The notes under the pieces were generated by a model. It ran no database searches and was not told the origin of the DNA. It saw nothing but the letters and a program-made list of their open reading frames with translations. Positions 1 to 12,900 of a stretch of 64,000 nt of DNA are shown piece after piece; positions within the stretch are counted from its first letter, which is position 1, and each line of letters begins with the position of its first letter. Source of the stretch: Ypsolopha sequella (lineage: Eukaryota > Arthropoda > Insecta > Lepidoptera > Ypsolophidae). The translations under genes and the position numbers were made by a program. Location of the stretch: assembly GCA_934047225.1 (NCBI GenBank), contig OW203987.1, positions 30,399,501 through 30,463,500 of the forward strand. Direction: 5' to 3'.

Positions 1-1352
1 ATTCCAAGGCTAAGTCTACTTTTAAAACAGTCCTAAAATTATATTTGTTTCAGGCTCAAATTCAAAATCAAAACCAAATTGTGCCGGTTTAATTTAAGAA
101 TTCTTAAAACACTTAACTGTTTTTTATTTATTATTTTATATATAAATTATTCATTTATTGACGTAAGTATTTTTTAATTTTTTTTTTGTTCTTTTTTTGT
201 ATTAAATTATATTATTGACCCACTAAAACACATTTTCTTGTAGTGAATTTTTTTGTCTGTAAATTATTAAATTAGTAAATTTTCTTATGTCACACAGAGA
301 CAATTTTAGTTTCATCATTAAATTTTGTTACATCGCATGTGTCACAACTCGCGGCCCCTGACGGAAGATCAGCGTCACTGTTCTGCTGTGGCATTTTGCT
401 AAGTCAGAGACCTTTTTGTTGGCTGCATCTTATAAACTACCTCAGGCTGTATAATAGTTTATTGACTAGAGTATTTGGTTTTTTGTAATGGTGTAGCCCT
501 CAAAATAAACGCCTTTTTTTTCTTTCTTTCTTTCTTTTTATATTACATTATAATACCACAATTATGCGCTGTGATTGGCCAAATTTATTATAACACTGCT
601 AGAGAACTAATCACAAACGATAACGGTCTGTCTTTATTTCTTAAGGCCCTTAATACCGCCAAATGGGTACTTTCTAAAGCCTACTCCTCGTTTATGGCCA
701 AACCAAAAATAATGAAAAAATGTATTATGAATAATCAACTCTTAGACAACATATGCAACAGTTTTCTTTTCCATACCACCAAAAATTCTACATGTTTTTT
801 TTTTTTTACTGAATGGTGTTTTTTGACCTCAAATTCCCTACTGCTCCTGAGTTGCTTGGCCGATTGAATTCATCTATGCTTTGATAAATAGATAAACTTT
901 ATAGCTATAAACATAACATATGATTATTCAATCGAGTAATCACGTCCAAGTGAAAAGTATAATTTTCTCCTATTTCGCCCTCTCAAGGACGCAGCGAGCG
1001 TCGTAACAGCCACTTTGCATTGCGCGCTGATATGAACGTTATTTCAATGTCGTTTCCGTTGATATTTGTAGTGACAAATATCGAGCTGCTACTTTGGCGA
1101 TGGTAATCGCCTTAAGCTACATCCTCTTTACTTTTCTCGCTTCTGATTTGTCTCAAGCATGAACTTCATGGTCTCAAGTATATACATTATAATTCCATGG
1201 GCTCAGGAATCATGACATAATAACAAGTTTTATTTTTCTTATTTTTCGTGATACTGTTTTTGATGGTTGTTTATAAAGTATTAAGTTAATATTATAGTAT
1301 AAAGTGTGCAAATAAACATAATAAGACATTCGGATACTCGTGCAAAACTATA
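1..1352. other. AT-rich intergenic DNA, no gene recognised
   Basis: No reading frame here looks like a conserved protein; the longest (about 130 codons near 475-867) is low-complexity and starts in a T-rich tract. A segment near 560-600 (ending in ATTTATTATAAC) recurs in inverted orientation near 1990-2030, so both belong to a dispersed repeat. A segment near 1015-1090 (containing GATATTTGTAGTGAC) resembles one at 6715-6790. I read this as decayed transposon DNA. Confidence 0.5.
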
Positions 1353-1495
1353 ACGAAACTCACTTCATTCGATTCGTAAACAATCACTCGTGTCCCAATG
1401 TCTCTGATTGGGACACGTGTGATACGAGTCTGTGACATAATGAGAGCCATTGGGCCTCGAGTGCTTGTTTATTAAATAAACGAAGTGAGTTTCGT
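1353..1495. mobile_element. Short palindromic MITE-like element
   Basis: The ends are perfect 14-bp inverted repeats (ACGAAACTCACTTC at 1353-1366, its complement at 1482-1495). The interior contains a second hairpin, TGTCCCAAT...ATTGGGACA. The length of 143 bp and absence of coding potential fit a miniature inverted-repeat transposable element. I could not define a convincing target-site duplication, so the superfamily is unassigned. Confidence 0.55.
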
Positions 1496-2058
1496 AATAG
1501 GCTGCACGGGTGTCCCAAATGCTAATAATGTCTAGTTGGACGGAATAATTATTGACAACCATCGATAAAATCTCCTTCGCATAACAGTATTTATAATATT
1601 ACTAGCTGACAATTTATCGAAACATGTGAAAAGGAAAGCGTGGGATTTTTATTCTTTTGCTCCTGTAAGCATAGGAAAGGCTCTTAGCTGTCCAGCCTCA
1701 TTTTCGGTTATAATATGTGCTAGCCCTTATTGAAGGTGATCTGTGAGAGCTTTCGAGGCAGCATGGGAGTGTTACTTTTGCCTAGCGTAAAGCAAAAGAA
1801 GAAATATTAGTCGCTGATCGGTGGGTCTACCGCGCAATTCTCATTTTCATCAACATCAACTTGAGATTGAAATTTGACGTGCGTGCGACGACGCCCGCCT
1901 AACATGCCATCTCTTTTGCACGCGTTGAATTTCGCATGCATTTGCTTGAAGTTGATACAAATGACAATTACGCGGTAGAGCCCCGGGTATCTTAGCGATG
2001 TTGTAATAAATTGGGCCAATCACAGGGCTTAGGACTAGGGGCTTGGCTCTACATGAGA

Positions 2059-2262
2059 TCAACTTTTTAATAGCCGTCCAACACAAAAAGTCCGATGGCA
2101 AAAACTTTATTAGCTTTTGATAAAGGCGATTGTATGTTGGCTGATTGGACTATATGTCTTCAACGGGTAATACTAATAATTACGCAGCGTAATAACAGAT
2201 TGGAGGATTTTTAGCTAATACCGAAATAATTTGTAGGCAAAGAATATTAAATTTAAGTAGAT
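2059..2262 (+). repeat. Degenerate copy of the TTAA-flanked repeat family
   Basis: The run of landmarks TAGCCGTCCAACAC, GGCGATTGTATGTTGGCT, ATTACGCAGCG and TTTTTAGCTAATACCGAAAT follows the same order as the better preserved copies at 49226-49693, 53927-54424 and 62432-62925. Many substitutions indicate an old copy. It has no coding content. Confidence 0.55.
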
Positions 2263-3499
2263 TGGTTTCATATTTCGTTTAACTATTTAAAAAAAAACAA
2301 TTCGATCCCTTAAGAGTATGACATAGCCAAAACAAAAACCAGTTCCAGGCGTGGCTTATTCTATTTTACGATAGCGCGCGGGGGGAAATTCGTCCCGGTC
2401 TCTAAGCTCGCGTCACCATAGCAAAAATACGAATAGAGTGGACGAGGCAGGGTCAAAAGTAATACGTATTTTATTTTATCTAATTTATTAGTGTATTTCG
2501 ATCATCGTCACACGGCATTGATCCTACTTGCTATCACGTCGGGACGTAAATTTATTATGGTCGGCTAAAAGTGGTTTTTTAAGTGTTTTATTTATCAGTT
2601 GACCCTCGGAACATTTCAGACACTCCTTTACAGATACATAATAATATTGTGACGGTTAATTGTCACCATTACCCATTCTTTAAATATTTTTCGCCCGTTG
2701 AGCTGGTTTTACACTTGCGGGAAAATAAATTGGACCAAAAATTTCCTTACAAAAAATTTTTACTAAAGTTGTTATTACAAAAAGTGGAAACTAACAAATA
2801 TTCTCAGAAGGAATGCACCACGGCACTATCTATCTCACTGTAGCCTATATCAATTATGCCTCTCTCATTCAACCACGTTTAACTGCGTTACTATCTCATT
2901 CCAACTCATTTTAAATAGCGTCACTATTTATCTCACTCTAACGCGTGTTAAATGGCATTTCTAATGAACGACAAATATTTTTACTGCCCGCCACTCTTTC
3001 ATTCTAAATTATAATTATTTTAAAAAATACGCAGCTCCTTTGGTAGTAAAATAGCAATAACTTTTTTTCAAAAGTAATACACAGAAATTGCCAGATCATT
3101 TGAAAAACAATATTTGATGAGCCGTTATTTAAGACAATTTGCAAAACTAACATAGGACATTTTTTTTTCAGGGTGTGGTATCGAACTAACCTAATTACAA
3201 AAAATTGCTCATAAATTGAGTTTTTATTTTTCTTCCTGATGTAACAGCATTTCAAGGTTTATTTTTGACTTTATCAATAGCATGACTATTCAGAGTTGCG
3301 CAACAAAAATTTTATTCTTAGAATTTAGAACTGGTTAGCTTTGACTCTCAAAAATCTATTCGAATTTATAAAAGTACCATCAACTCGAAGACTATCTACT
3401 TTTTGCTGAGGTCATAATTTGATATTCTGGTCAGTCATGAGCTGGCCTACCAGCCTTCCAAGGGAAAGCGTTGACTTTTGGGACACCTGTTTACCCTTG
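2263..3499. other. Non-coding, no recognisable gene
   Basis: Short AT-rich open frames only. The stretch 2500-2660 (ACGTCGGGACGTAA, then CCTCGGAACATTTCAGACACTCC) resembles the 3' part of the tRNA-derived SINE seen at 14935-15190, so a decayed SINE is likely. Nothing else is supported. Confidence 0.35.
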
Positions 3500-3944
3500 G
3501 GATAAATCGCCAAGTGCTTAAAATATAGAAATTTATTTGTATCATAGTTTGAAATGTTCAGGTCCCTTTACGCAAAATGAAAAAACAAAACTCTTTTAGG
3601 ATTAAATTGTTGTCCCTATGTTTGTCTGTTTGTCCGTTTGTCTAGGCAATTTTTCTGGGTAAAATCAATAAATGCTAATATTTACAGCCCTGTAAAATAT
3701 ACATATTATAACGTTTTTATGGCCTTTTGTTTAACTTTTTCACACAAATTTTCTCCTTATGAAAATATAGAGATCAACACTTCACATAATATTTTGCATT
3801 TGAAAGAAAGCACAGAAAGGAACTGTAGAACAAATAATGTAAAAAATATAAAACCATATCTTTCTATTCTAAAGGGATTAATAATTTACTGTTTGTTCAA
3901 TGTGGCGATAGCTTTGTTTATTATTATTTTTTCTTTGTTACAAA

Positions 3945-4731
3945 GATAACAAATATTTTCATACAAGGTTTTCCTTAAGGGCTATTTCTCCAAATTTGTA
4001 ACAAAATATTAAGAAATAATTATAACGGTAAAGTACAACTTTTAGCTAAGACAATTTATTGTTAAAAGTTTGCTATATGCATAAACATATTTTAATGATA
4101 TTATGGTATCTTCGAAATAATTGGGTTTTCCATAAGCGTGATATCCGATTATTTAAGAAATTTACGGCTGGTATCACAACGATGGATAAGCCAATTATTT
4201 TATTACTATTGTGATATAATTAAAAATATGTTAATGCCTTCAGCAGACTTTTAACTATAAGTTTTCTTAACTAAAAGTTGTATTTTTACTTATTGAAATT
4301 GTATTTCTCATCAAGAAGTGCAAGATGACAAGATATTCAAAATAAGTTAATTGAATTTGTGAAATGGTTTCAGGTCAAAACAGTTTTCCATGAAACGGTA
4401 ATTGTTTATACTTAGCAAAGTGTGTAAACTTAGTCATCTTAACATGAACGACGCCTGTATTTCTCTCTTTTTTATTTCCAGTATAGATAAAAATATACAA
4501 ACTTGTTAAACTTTGCGTAAAAACGAGGCAATATTGACGATATCCTGACAGCTATTATGATGGTGTTTTATCAAATTTTGCTTTTTGGGCTGTATAGAGA
4601 CGTAGTTAGATATCACTAGAATATACTCATGAAAAAAGATATGAAGAAAATAAGCTGTAGACTTCACATTCAAATACAGGGGGTAAAGGGACCTCTTAAG
4701 GAAAACCTTGTATTAAACTATTTGTTATCTT
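3945..4731. mobile_element. Palindromic DNA-transposon-like element nested in the composite repeat
   Basis: The ends match as inverted repeats: AAGATAACAAATA plus ACAAGGTTTTCCTTAAG on the left, and the complement CTTAAGGAAAACCTTGT plus TATTTGTTATCTT on the right. Inside, a second inverted pair surrounds CAACTTTTAGCTAAG near 4040 and its complement near 4260-4285. The element is about 790 bp with no transposase frame, consistent with a non-autonomous TIR element. A related fragment containing TGCAACTTTTAGCAAAG lies near 32800-32820. Confidence 0.55.
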
Positions 4732-4744
4732 AGTAAAAAATAAT

Positions 4745-5148
4745 TCAAGGAAAAAAATAAACAAAATGAACTTCCGCAAAACCTCAAAGATCTTCCTTCT
4801 GTGTCCTCTTTTAAATACAACTTGAAAAAATTTTACCTCTCATCTCTCTGAATGACTTCCTGACTAAGCTACTGTTTGTCTGTATATATGTATCTGTGTA
4901 TTTATGTATGTATTTGTATGTAGTATATTTTTATGTTTATGTTATAGGTTTAAAATAACTTTTACATATGCTTATGCACTGATTAGGTTAAATTTTCAAG
5001 ATAAAAATGTGTTTATGTTTTCCCAAGGTTGACTGGAAGAAATTTCTTTTAGGAATAAGTCCGCCCTTGCCTTCTATCTGTTCTTTGTGTGTATCTTGTC
5101 TTCTTATTTGTGTGCAATAAAGTGTTTATTCATTCATTCATTCATTCA
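4745..5148 (+). mobile_element. 5'-truncated LINE 3' end with (ATTC)n tail
   Basis: The first codons read like the C-terminus of a non-LTR retrotransposon ORF2 (LPSVSSFKYNLKKFYLSSL then stop near 4850). An AT-rich 3' UTR follows, then GTGCAATAAAGTGTTTATTC and an (ATTC)4-5 tail at about 5125-5148. A polyadenylation-like AATAAA before a short tandem tail is the usual signature of a 5'-truncated LINE insertion. The clade (jockey/CR1-like) is a guess from the tail style. Confidence 0.6.
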
Positions 5149-5625
5149 ACAAAGCTATCGCCACATTGAACAGTAGATAATTAATCCCTTTAGAATAGAA
5201 CAACATGGTTTTCATATTTTTTACATTATTTGTTCAACAATTCCTTTCTGTGTTGACTTTTAAATGCAAAGTATTATCTCAAGTGTGAGAAAATTTGTAT
5301 GAAAAACGTAAAAAAAAAACGTAAAAACCTAAAACGTAATATAAATAAAAACGTCAAAAGTATGTTTTTACAGCTCTATAGAGGGCCGTTTATATTGGTA
5401 TTTATTAATTTTACCCAGAAAAAATTGTCTAGACAAACGGACAGACAGACAAACATAGGGATAACAAATTAATCCTAAAAGAGTTTCATTGTTTTCATTT
5501 TGCGTAACAGAACCTGAACATGTACCGACAGGATTATCTACGATCTAATAATTTTGCCATGCACTGTAAATATTTCAAAATAAATTTCTATATTTTAAAT
5601 GCTTGGCGATTTATCTCAAGTAAGT

Positions 5626-8600
5626 TTACTTATATAATTTGCAAAAAACTTCACTTATTGGACCTGAAATGGTGAGCTAATACTAGAGGGTAATTTCACG
5701 AAAAGGTCATTGACCTTTGTTACAGATCTCAGTAAGTATAAGTAAATTAATTTGGGTTTCAATAACGATCACAAAATTATTCTTTTAGAGTAACATATAT
5801 TATTTTCCCGCATAAAAGTATGAATTCATTCCAAATTCATTCAGTTTTGTTGTTATGACTATGGCACGATGTAGCTAAATCACTCATACGCATATTTTGT
5901 TGAGTTTTTAACGGCAGGAATATGATGCTCCTCGAAATATTACTTTATAAAATTAATTTCAATGTGTTTTGAAGTAGTTTTGGGAGATATTTATAGCTTG
6001 CAAAAAAGGGCACAGGTTCCACGTCTTACGGGCGCCAACGCTAGGCGTAGACTGACAATATCTTGCTGCCGCTGACTGCATCAGTGGATATACGTATTTT
6101 TGGAAAAAGGGGATGCTTTTTTTGACCCGAATAACGTGGTATTTGGAAAATGAATAGATATCATTCACACTAATTTTATTTAAAAAAAACCAACAAAATC
6201 GCGAAAGCGATACCTGAAACAAAATCGATAAGAAGTGTGCAATAGAGGGTTACAAAAAAATTCATTGACAGTACAAATATGAATCGATTAACGTGGTTTG
6301 TGGAAAATGAATACCTTAAAGTTCAACCAAAAACATGTATTTTTTTTATGGCTATACGTAACCTAATTATTGCAACAAAATCATCCGAAAGCTGACATTT
6401 TATTTCTGTTTGTATTTTCGTTCCCCTGTTCGAACGTCATCCAAATATGACCGTTACTGATAAAGATATTTCTCTTAAATGAAAAAGTTGAAAATTATGA
6501 AAAACATCTCTAGTGTTATTTGAAATAAAAAGAAAAAAAAAAAACTGAGAATTATTTTTGCATTAAAAGAACATTATGAAAATATTGTTCAAAATCAAGC
6601 TGTTTTTAGACTAAAGTTAAGTAAAATTGGTTACTTCTTTGGTTTCAAATGGTATTTGTCTAAAATACAAGAAAAATATTGCTTGGAAAAATCATCTATG
6701 ACATGTTTAGACCCAGCGACGTCGTGCGCGCTCTGATATGTACGTTACTTCAATATAGTTTCTGTCGATATTTGTATCGACACAAGTCGACTCAAGGTCA
6801 TTGGTGACTACCTGCCCCTTAATCGCGTTCTTCTGCGGAAAGTTTAAAAACCAAAATAAATAGGTTTGAAATATATTTTTCTTAGACCAAAGTAACAAAT
6901 TTAATACACAAAAATAATGTACACTCGCAAAATAATGTCTCTTTAGACATCGAAAACTCTTCTCGTAAAGAAAAAACCACAAAATCATTTTTTCGAGCAT
7001 TATGAAAACAGTAGTTACATACAGACAACCATGAAATAAAGCGCGAAGTTGTTTTTATTTTGACGTCCGCTTTTAGTGAATTGCTGCAACAAAATTTAGC
7101 CGCACTTAAGAATTATTTACTTACACATGTACAAGTATATGATACTAGGATAAGTTCTGTTGTAAGTACATCGTTCCAGGGGTTTCAACTAAAGGGGTTC
7201 CGGGATCAAAATGCAACCTTTGTGCTCTGGAAACTGTATAGGTATATATCGTCAAGACATTAATTTCCGAGGGGGTGTCAGAGGTCTAGCAATGCGACAA
7301 GCATTTTCTAGGGACACACGTTATGCTTAGCCATTACTGGTTAGAATTTAGTTATTTTTATAATAATAATTTGTAGACATTCATTATATGACAATCAACT
7401 AAACAACATGTTTCCTTTATTTATTATTAGAGTGCATTACAAACTTGCAATCAATCAGAAACAAATTTAAAGCACAAATATTTTTGAATATTTGTAAATT
7501 TATATTTGCTTCTGATATGTACTGTTTCCTTTATTTAAATTTAAATTTAAAACATGCTACTTTTTCGAGGTTTTTTGTAAAGGGACTTAGTTAAAAGTAA
7601 TCTTAATACTTTCATAAGTGTATTCACTCAAAGAAATCTATATAAACCATATAATTTCAATAATAGTTGTTTTTGTTATTTTAGTACCTATTCGCAGGAA
7701 GTGACGTCATTATATCAGATTAAATGGTCAGCTCCTTGAGACTTTAGGATGCGTTCAAGAAAAATAAAATTATGCCTATGGAAATGTGTGATGATAACGT
7801 TCCTGAAGGTCGAATGAAAGATATTTCATATTTTTTTCATTAAATAAACGTTATGCACGCTTATTTTAGCATCTGTCTACTAGACAGCTATTCTTCGAAA
7901 CGGTTTTTGAATCGTAGATATTGGTGAGAAAAAGAAGAGTCCATCGGTACAAGCACCGCGTAGTTTTGAGTTCAATAGCCCTAAAACATAAATAAAAGCT
8001 AACAACTTTATTCCACTTCAAAAACACTAAACCCTCAAGGCCAACTAAATCATAAAAAGCCTATCACATCAGTTCTTCATACATATTGAATCGTTCGCCG
8101 TTAAAAAGCCTCTCCGTTCGCACATGGTACTCGTGCGTAGGGTATTACCGTGCCGGGTAATACCGGGTATTCTTCATAAAATATTCAGATCTTAGCCATA
8201 ATTTCCCCCGGGTGTACTGCGCCGATGATTGTGATTTACTATGAAACGTAAATACAGGCCCAATGGATTTTAATATGTACCTTTTGGAATACAAAATCAA
8301 AAAGATAGATTTAATATAAGAAGGTCAAATTGAATGGACTGTTTATTAAATAAATAAAATGTCTTTATTTCAGGCAATGTAAAACCCATAAAATCAAATC
8401 AAGTTAAAATAAAAATCACAAACAAAATTAAAATTAAAATAAAATTATAATACAAACTAATAAAAGAAAAAAATTATACTAATAAATAATTCAACCATGT
8501 GAGAACCAGAATATATTTCTGGTGCTCACACCTCTTTATTCTTTTATCTACACTCATATCGTAAAATCCTGATCATGAGCTCAAAAACTGTGCATAGTGA

Positions 8601-9429
8601 TTTTTTTCTTACAAACGCCTCTTTGATACTATTTCTCTATTAGATAAAAAAAAAATAATTAAAATACAGTCTTCATAACAAAATTATGCTTTAAAATATT
8701 TTTTCTGTTATAAAAGTACAATTACACGAAGTAGGAAGGCGAAGGGAATTTAGTACTCGTATTTTAATAACCATTTTATGTGCTAGTTTTATTAAGACAG
8801 AAAATATTGTACTCTTATAAGTTAAACATCCCGTCAATATTTCGAAATCAATCAAATCTGAAGTTCTCTTTAAAGTATTTAGCGTTCAATACAAAAGAGA
8901 ACCCTTAAAACAATTTTCGGAGGGCTCTCCGCTGTTCTAATGCTCTTCAAGTGTCTCAATTTTCGTATTCATTGAAGCTGACTTTGATGAAATGAAACGA
9001 AATAATTTATTTTTTGCAATATACGAGTACGTACTTTATTGTAATTCTTATTACACGTCAATTTCAGTGTAAAAAAACATTATATTGAGTGTATTAAAAG
9101 TAAACACAACAAAATAAAATTAAACTTTTCAGTATGATCAGTAAAATACATTTTTATTTATAACACTTTTTGCACACATGTATACACAAATAATAAGGAC
9201 ATACAAAAAAAAACAATTAAAGATGGTGTATGAAGGTGACACTATATTATATAGCAATATCTTTCAGGTAATCTTTGGAAGCAAACAGAAAGATGAACAA
9301 AATATCATAAGGAAGGTTCAATTACTAATTGAGAAAAAATAAGGAGATCATATATTAACTTACATAAAAAATACAAGAGCATACATAAAAAAAATTAATA
9401 TATTCTTATAAAATATACACATACAAACA
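5626..9429. other. Non-coding AT-rich region with LINE-tail fragments
   Basis: No gene recognised. A fragment around 6710-6850 shares sequence with 1015-1090 (GATATTTGTAT-type core), followed by a CGTTCTTCTGCGGAAAGTTT tract resembling the 3' part of the TTAA-flanked family. Near 8355-8480 there is an A-rich tract preceded by AATGTCTTTATTTCAGGCA, which looks like a minus-strand LINE 3' end. Another LINE-tail-like segment (AGCAATATCTTTCAGG) sits at 9253-9268. Short frames such as 6707-7000 are uncharacterised and probably chance. Confidence 0.4.
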
Positions 9430-9936
9430 TTATAAACGTCTAAAAATAATAATACTGGATATTTGAGTTCCAAGACGGGTACTCTGTGGAGAAAATTGTT
9501 TCACTTTTATGTTGAAAGAATTTTTATCGTTCAATGAGGAAGGCGATTCTCGCACATTAGAATTGAAGGCGTAGGCAGACAATTTCCTGACGTAATGACT
9601 GTAAAAAAACATCGTTTTTATATTGGTCTGAAATAAAAAACATATTACAAATATATTAATTGTCTAATGATATCCCCTTTCACGTATTCTCACACAGTGG
9701 TCCACGTCTATTGACGACTGATTTTCGAACGCTTTGCAACGCGTGATATTTTTCCGTAGACAGAGACTGTCTACGTATTTTTCACTCGTCAATCCATTGT
9801 CGTTTAAAAACAAACCATTATACCATGAAACAAACCACCTGTCAAATCGCATTTTAATATTGGAATCATGGACGATTTTGCTGTTGATTTTGTTTTGTTT
9901 TGTCATTTTTTTTGGGGCTTGATCTTCGGCTTCCAT
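9430..9936 (-). CDS. Possible two-exon gene of unknown function (146 codons)
   Basis: Exon 1 runs from ATG at 9936-9934 (context TAACTATGG, good for initiation) to Cys81 at 9694. It is followed by a GTGAGA donor, a 66-bp intron (9693-9628) and a TTTATTTCAG acceptor. Exon 2 (9627-9430) continues in the same frame for 65 codons to a stop. The splice is phase 0 and frame-consistent, which is unlikely for random sequence but not conclusive. The product would be basic and hydrophilic, with no signal peptide or membrane segment. Exon 1 has a Trp/Tyr-rich patch (RFDRWFVSWYNGLFLNDNG) and scattered Cys residues. I do not recognise the family. No AATAAA is evident just downstream. It could be a real lineage-specific gene, a decayed gene, or chance. 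Confidence 0.33.
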
Positions 9937-12900
9937 AGTTACAATATTATTTTTCACCAAAAAACACGAACAAAAATGCCACGAACAAAATTTGTTATTT
10001 TTCTTTGACAGTTCTCTCTCTAACTTGTAAAATTAGAATAAGGCGGGCCAGAGAGGAGCGTGCTTATCATATAGCTCAGTAATAAATTGTTTAAGTAGTT
10101 AATTTTAACTAACATCAGCAGTGTTATTAAATACAGACTAATCAATTTTATTAAGGTCCGCAAGCAGCATATCCTTGTCAAGCGTACAAAAATTACGTGG
10201 CTGAAGAGAATGTTTTTATTGTTTGGGGGGCGATCTTTTTACTACAGATAAATAACATGATGATGGAAGAAACGTGGGTATCTGTTTAAGTCCTCCGTTT
10301 TAACAGTTAATGACTTAAACTGCCCAAAACCAAATACAAAATGGCACTGAGCCACGTGATCACTCAAAAGATCCTGCACAAGTGTCCTGGGCTTGAATTC
10401 GAATCTTTGAAAGGAATGTCGGCAAAGAACTATTCAAAGGCAATCAACTATTCCATACTGCTTTTTCTTTATTATCGGCCATTTTAAGTTTTTTGTTCAG
10501 ATCTTTTAAACACACTAATTTGAAAATACGTTAGTATTTTTTCAACAATTCAAGAAGTTGAACATTAGTAGGTATTTATCTTGTATAAATAAAATTTGTA
10601 TAAATGATTTCTGCTTTAGTAAATACCTAAGGTCGCCCAGCCTCTTAAGGTCGTTCGGTACAAACTGCACAACTTACCGTTGCTTTTTTTGTTTAGAAAC
10701 TAAAAGTGACTGATGTTAACCCTAAAATGATTTTATTTTTGTTGGAATTTTATTTCGCAATTTAATTTTCTAAATACATAGTTATTTATGAAAACTATTA
10801 CATCGTGTAACAGTTGCATAAATCACCATTTTACTTGTTTCTGAGCTTCAAAAGCACTTGTCTTGAAGAAAACAATGGATTCCGATTACATCTCAACTAA
10901 TCTAGTATTTACGATCCTCCACAGAAGAGGTCGTTAACCCCACATTACGTACGTCAGATTAGCCCCGTATTTGCATAACCGAATATTCTATCAGCCTGCA
11001 TCGGATTAATTTGGACAACTTGTATTGAATGTTAAACACTTGGGAACTTTGGAGATGAGCGTTAGGAGGTCTTGGAACCAATTTAATTTGGGGCCAAATG
11101 AGTCGTATGCTCCTAGTAATATAATTAAAAAGAAGTTGTCTCTACGCAAGTCGAACAAAAGGTATTTTTGGGTCTACTGGTTCTCTTTTGATACAATTTG
11201 CTTCCTATTTTATTCCTGTTTGTCTAATTTTTAAGTACTGAAATTTACCGATTCGGTTAAATACAGTAAGTATTTATCTATTTTTCATAATACTAAAATT
11301 CCAAATCCTTAACTAATTTAGTTTTCGGGATGGGCCCCGTAACAAAAATCATCTTAAGGCGAAATGTAAAAGTTTAAGCGTCTCTGTTACTTCCACAGAA
11401 CTATTAAGTTACTCCATATGCGAAAAAACCTTCAGTGCGAGAGGGACGGATTCATGGAAAAGAAGCAAAAAGTCGGTTTTTTATTAATATAAAATGTACA
11501 AAACTTACTACCTATCAAATTTTCGTTTAATCAGGTCCTAGATACCGTTAAAACCCATCTAATTAAATATAATTGCAGTCCCTATGTTATTCTAAATTGT
11601 CAAACCAGGAGAATTGGTGTCGAAAAAGACCTCATTTCAATAAATATTTCTATCGAGCCGAATTTATCCAATCCCGTTTCTGTTTTAACAGATCCCTAGA
11701 AAAAGATTCCAAAAATAATATACCAACTTTGACGGCCCCACATTTCTACATTTTCAAAAACAAAAAAATTAAAAACATACCTATTTGGGCTTTACTCAAT
11801 GAGCTCTAGGTAATACGTCAGGGTAAAATCATTCATGTCCTTCTGGAAAATATCAATATTCGGTTTAGGGCCAACATTCTACTGCATGCTTTTAAGGAAT
11901 AGGTATATTGAATTTCTAATATAGGTATCTAGAGAATCAGCGTAATTAAATAATGATATAAAAAAACGTTGAGCAAAAATATTCAAATCCCTGTCTTTTC
12001 CCACAATGAAGCTATTAAGTTTGAGAATTATAAGTAAAACAATATATGAAGTTTGAATATGAATTGCTGCACTGTGATTGTTTCATCTTTGGCCCGGAGC
12101 AGATCGATAGGCACATTGATTCAATTGTTATATTTTTATGCAGGCATGCCAAAAGTTAAGTGTCAATTAGTGGGATGTTCTCAAGTCTGAAACTGGGTGT
12201 AAGTAATTCAGTGCGATCAGAAGGAACACGAGTGCTGAAGTGTTAATAAATAAGAAAAGAAAGGTTGGACTTATTGGGTACCGGCCATGAGCAATAAGAG
12301 CTAATCAGTATTAACGGTTTAGGTGTGTTTAAACTCGACGATCCGGAGAGCATTGAAATAATAATAGTACATTATTGCAAAGGCAGCGAAATAGGCAATT
12401 GGAGGTCGAGTATGAGTTTGAAGGCCGAGCCGCAGGCGAGGACTTCAATGATACGAGACAGGCAATTGCCATTTCGGCCGTGGCATAGATAGTGCTTTTC
12501 TTAAAAAAATGCAAGGAAAAAAAAAGGGCCTTTTACATAATAAATTTATTTACCTTTGTCGCTAAATATATATTATCTGGGGCTTCAAGTTCTTTTGTCT
12601 TTTGTCTTTTAAGTAGAAACTCCGCTTTACCGCCAATATTTTTTTTTACAGTTTGTGCCGAATGGTAAACGCATCTGTGGCTATACAGCCACGAGAACGC
12701 AATGTGTACGATAGATGAAAGAGTTCTAAATTCAAACAGCACACCGTTTCATACAACATTGCCGGTGCGCTCTTCGTTCCAAATTCAAAGAATGCGCCGG
12801 GAAGTGATTTTGGTTTTTCAGTCTACGTAAATATGATACTTCGCGTGTTCTTTATTCAAAAGTAATGATAATATTTCCGCGTATGTTTAAGAAAAGTACA

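Larger units (their letters stand above)
3500..5625. repeat. Composite repeat with about 450-bp inverted arms
   Basis: The left arm (about 3500-3947) and right arm (about 5145-5625, reverse complement) share long stretches, including the tract around GTTTGTCCGTTTGTCTAG and the motif GCGATAGCTTTGTT. Divergence is moderate, with many substitutions and small gaps. The arms enclose a TIR element (3945-4731) and a LINE 3' end (4745-5148), so later insertions have split an older palindromic element. No open frame resembles a transposase. Confidence 0.6.
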
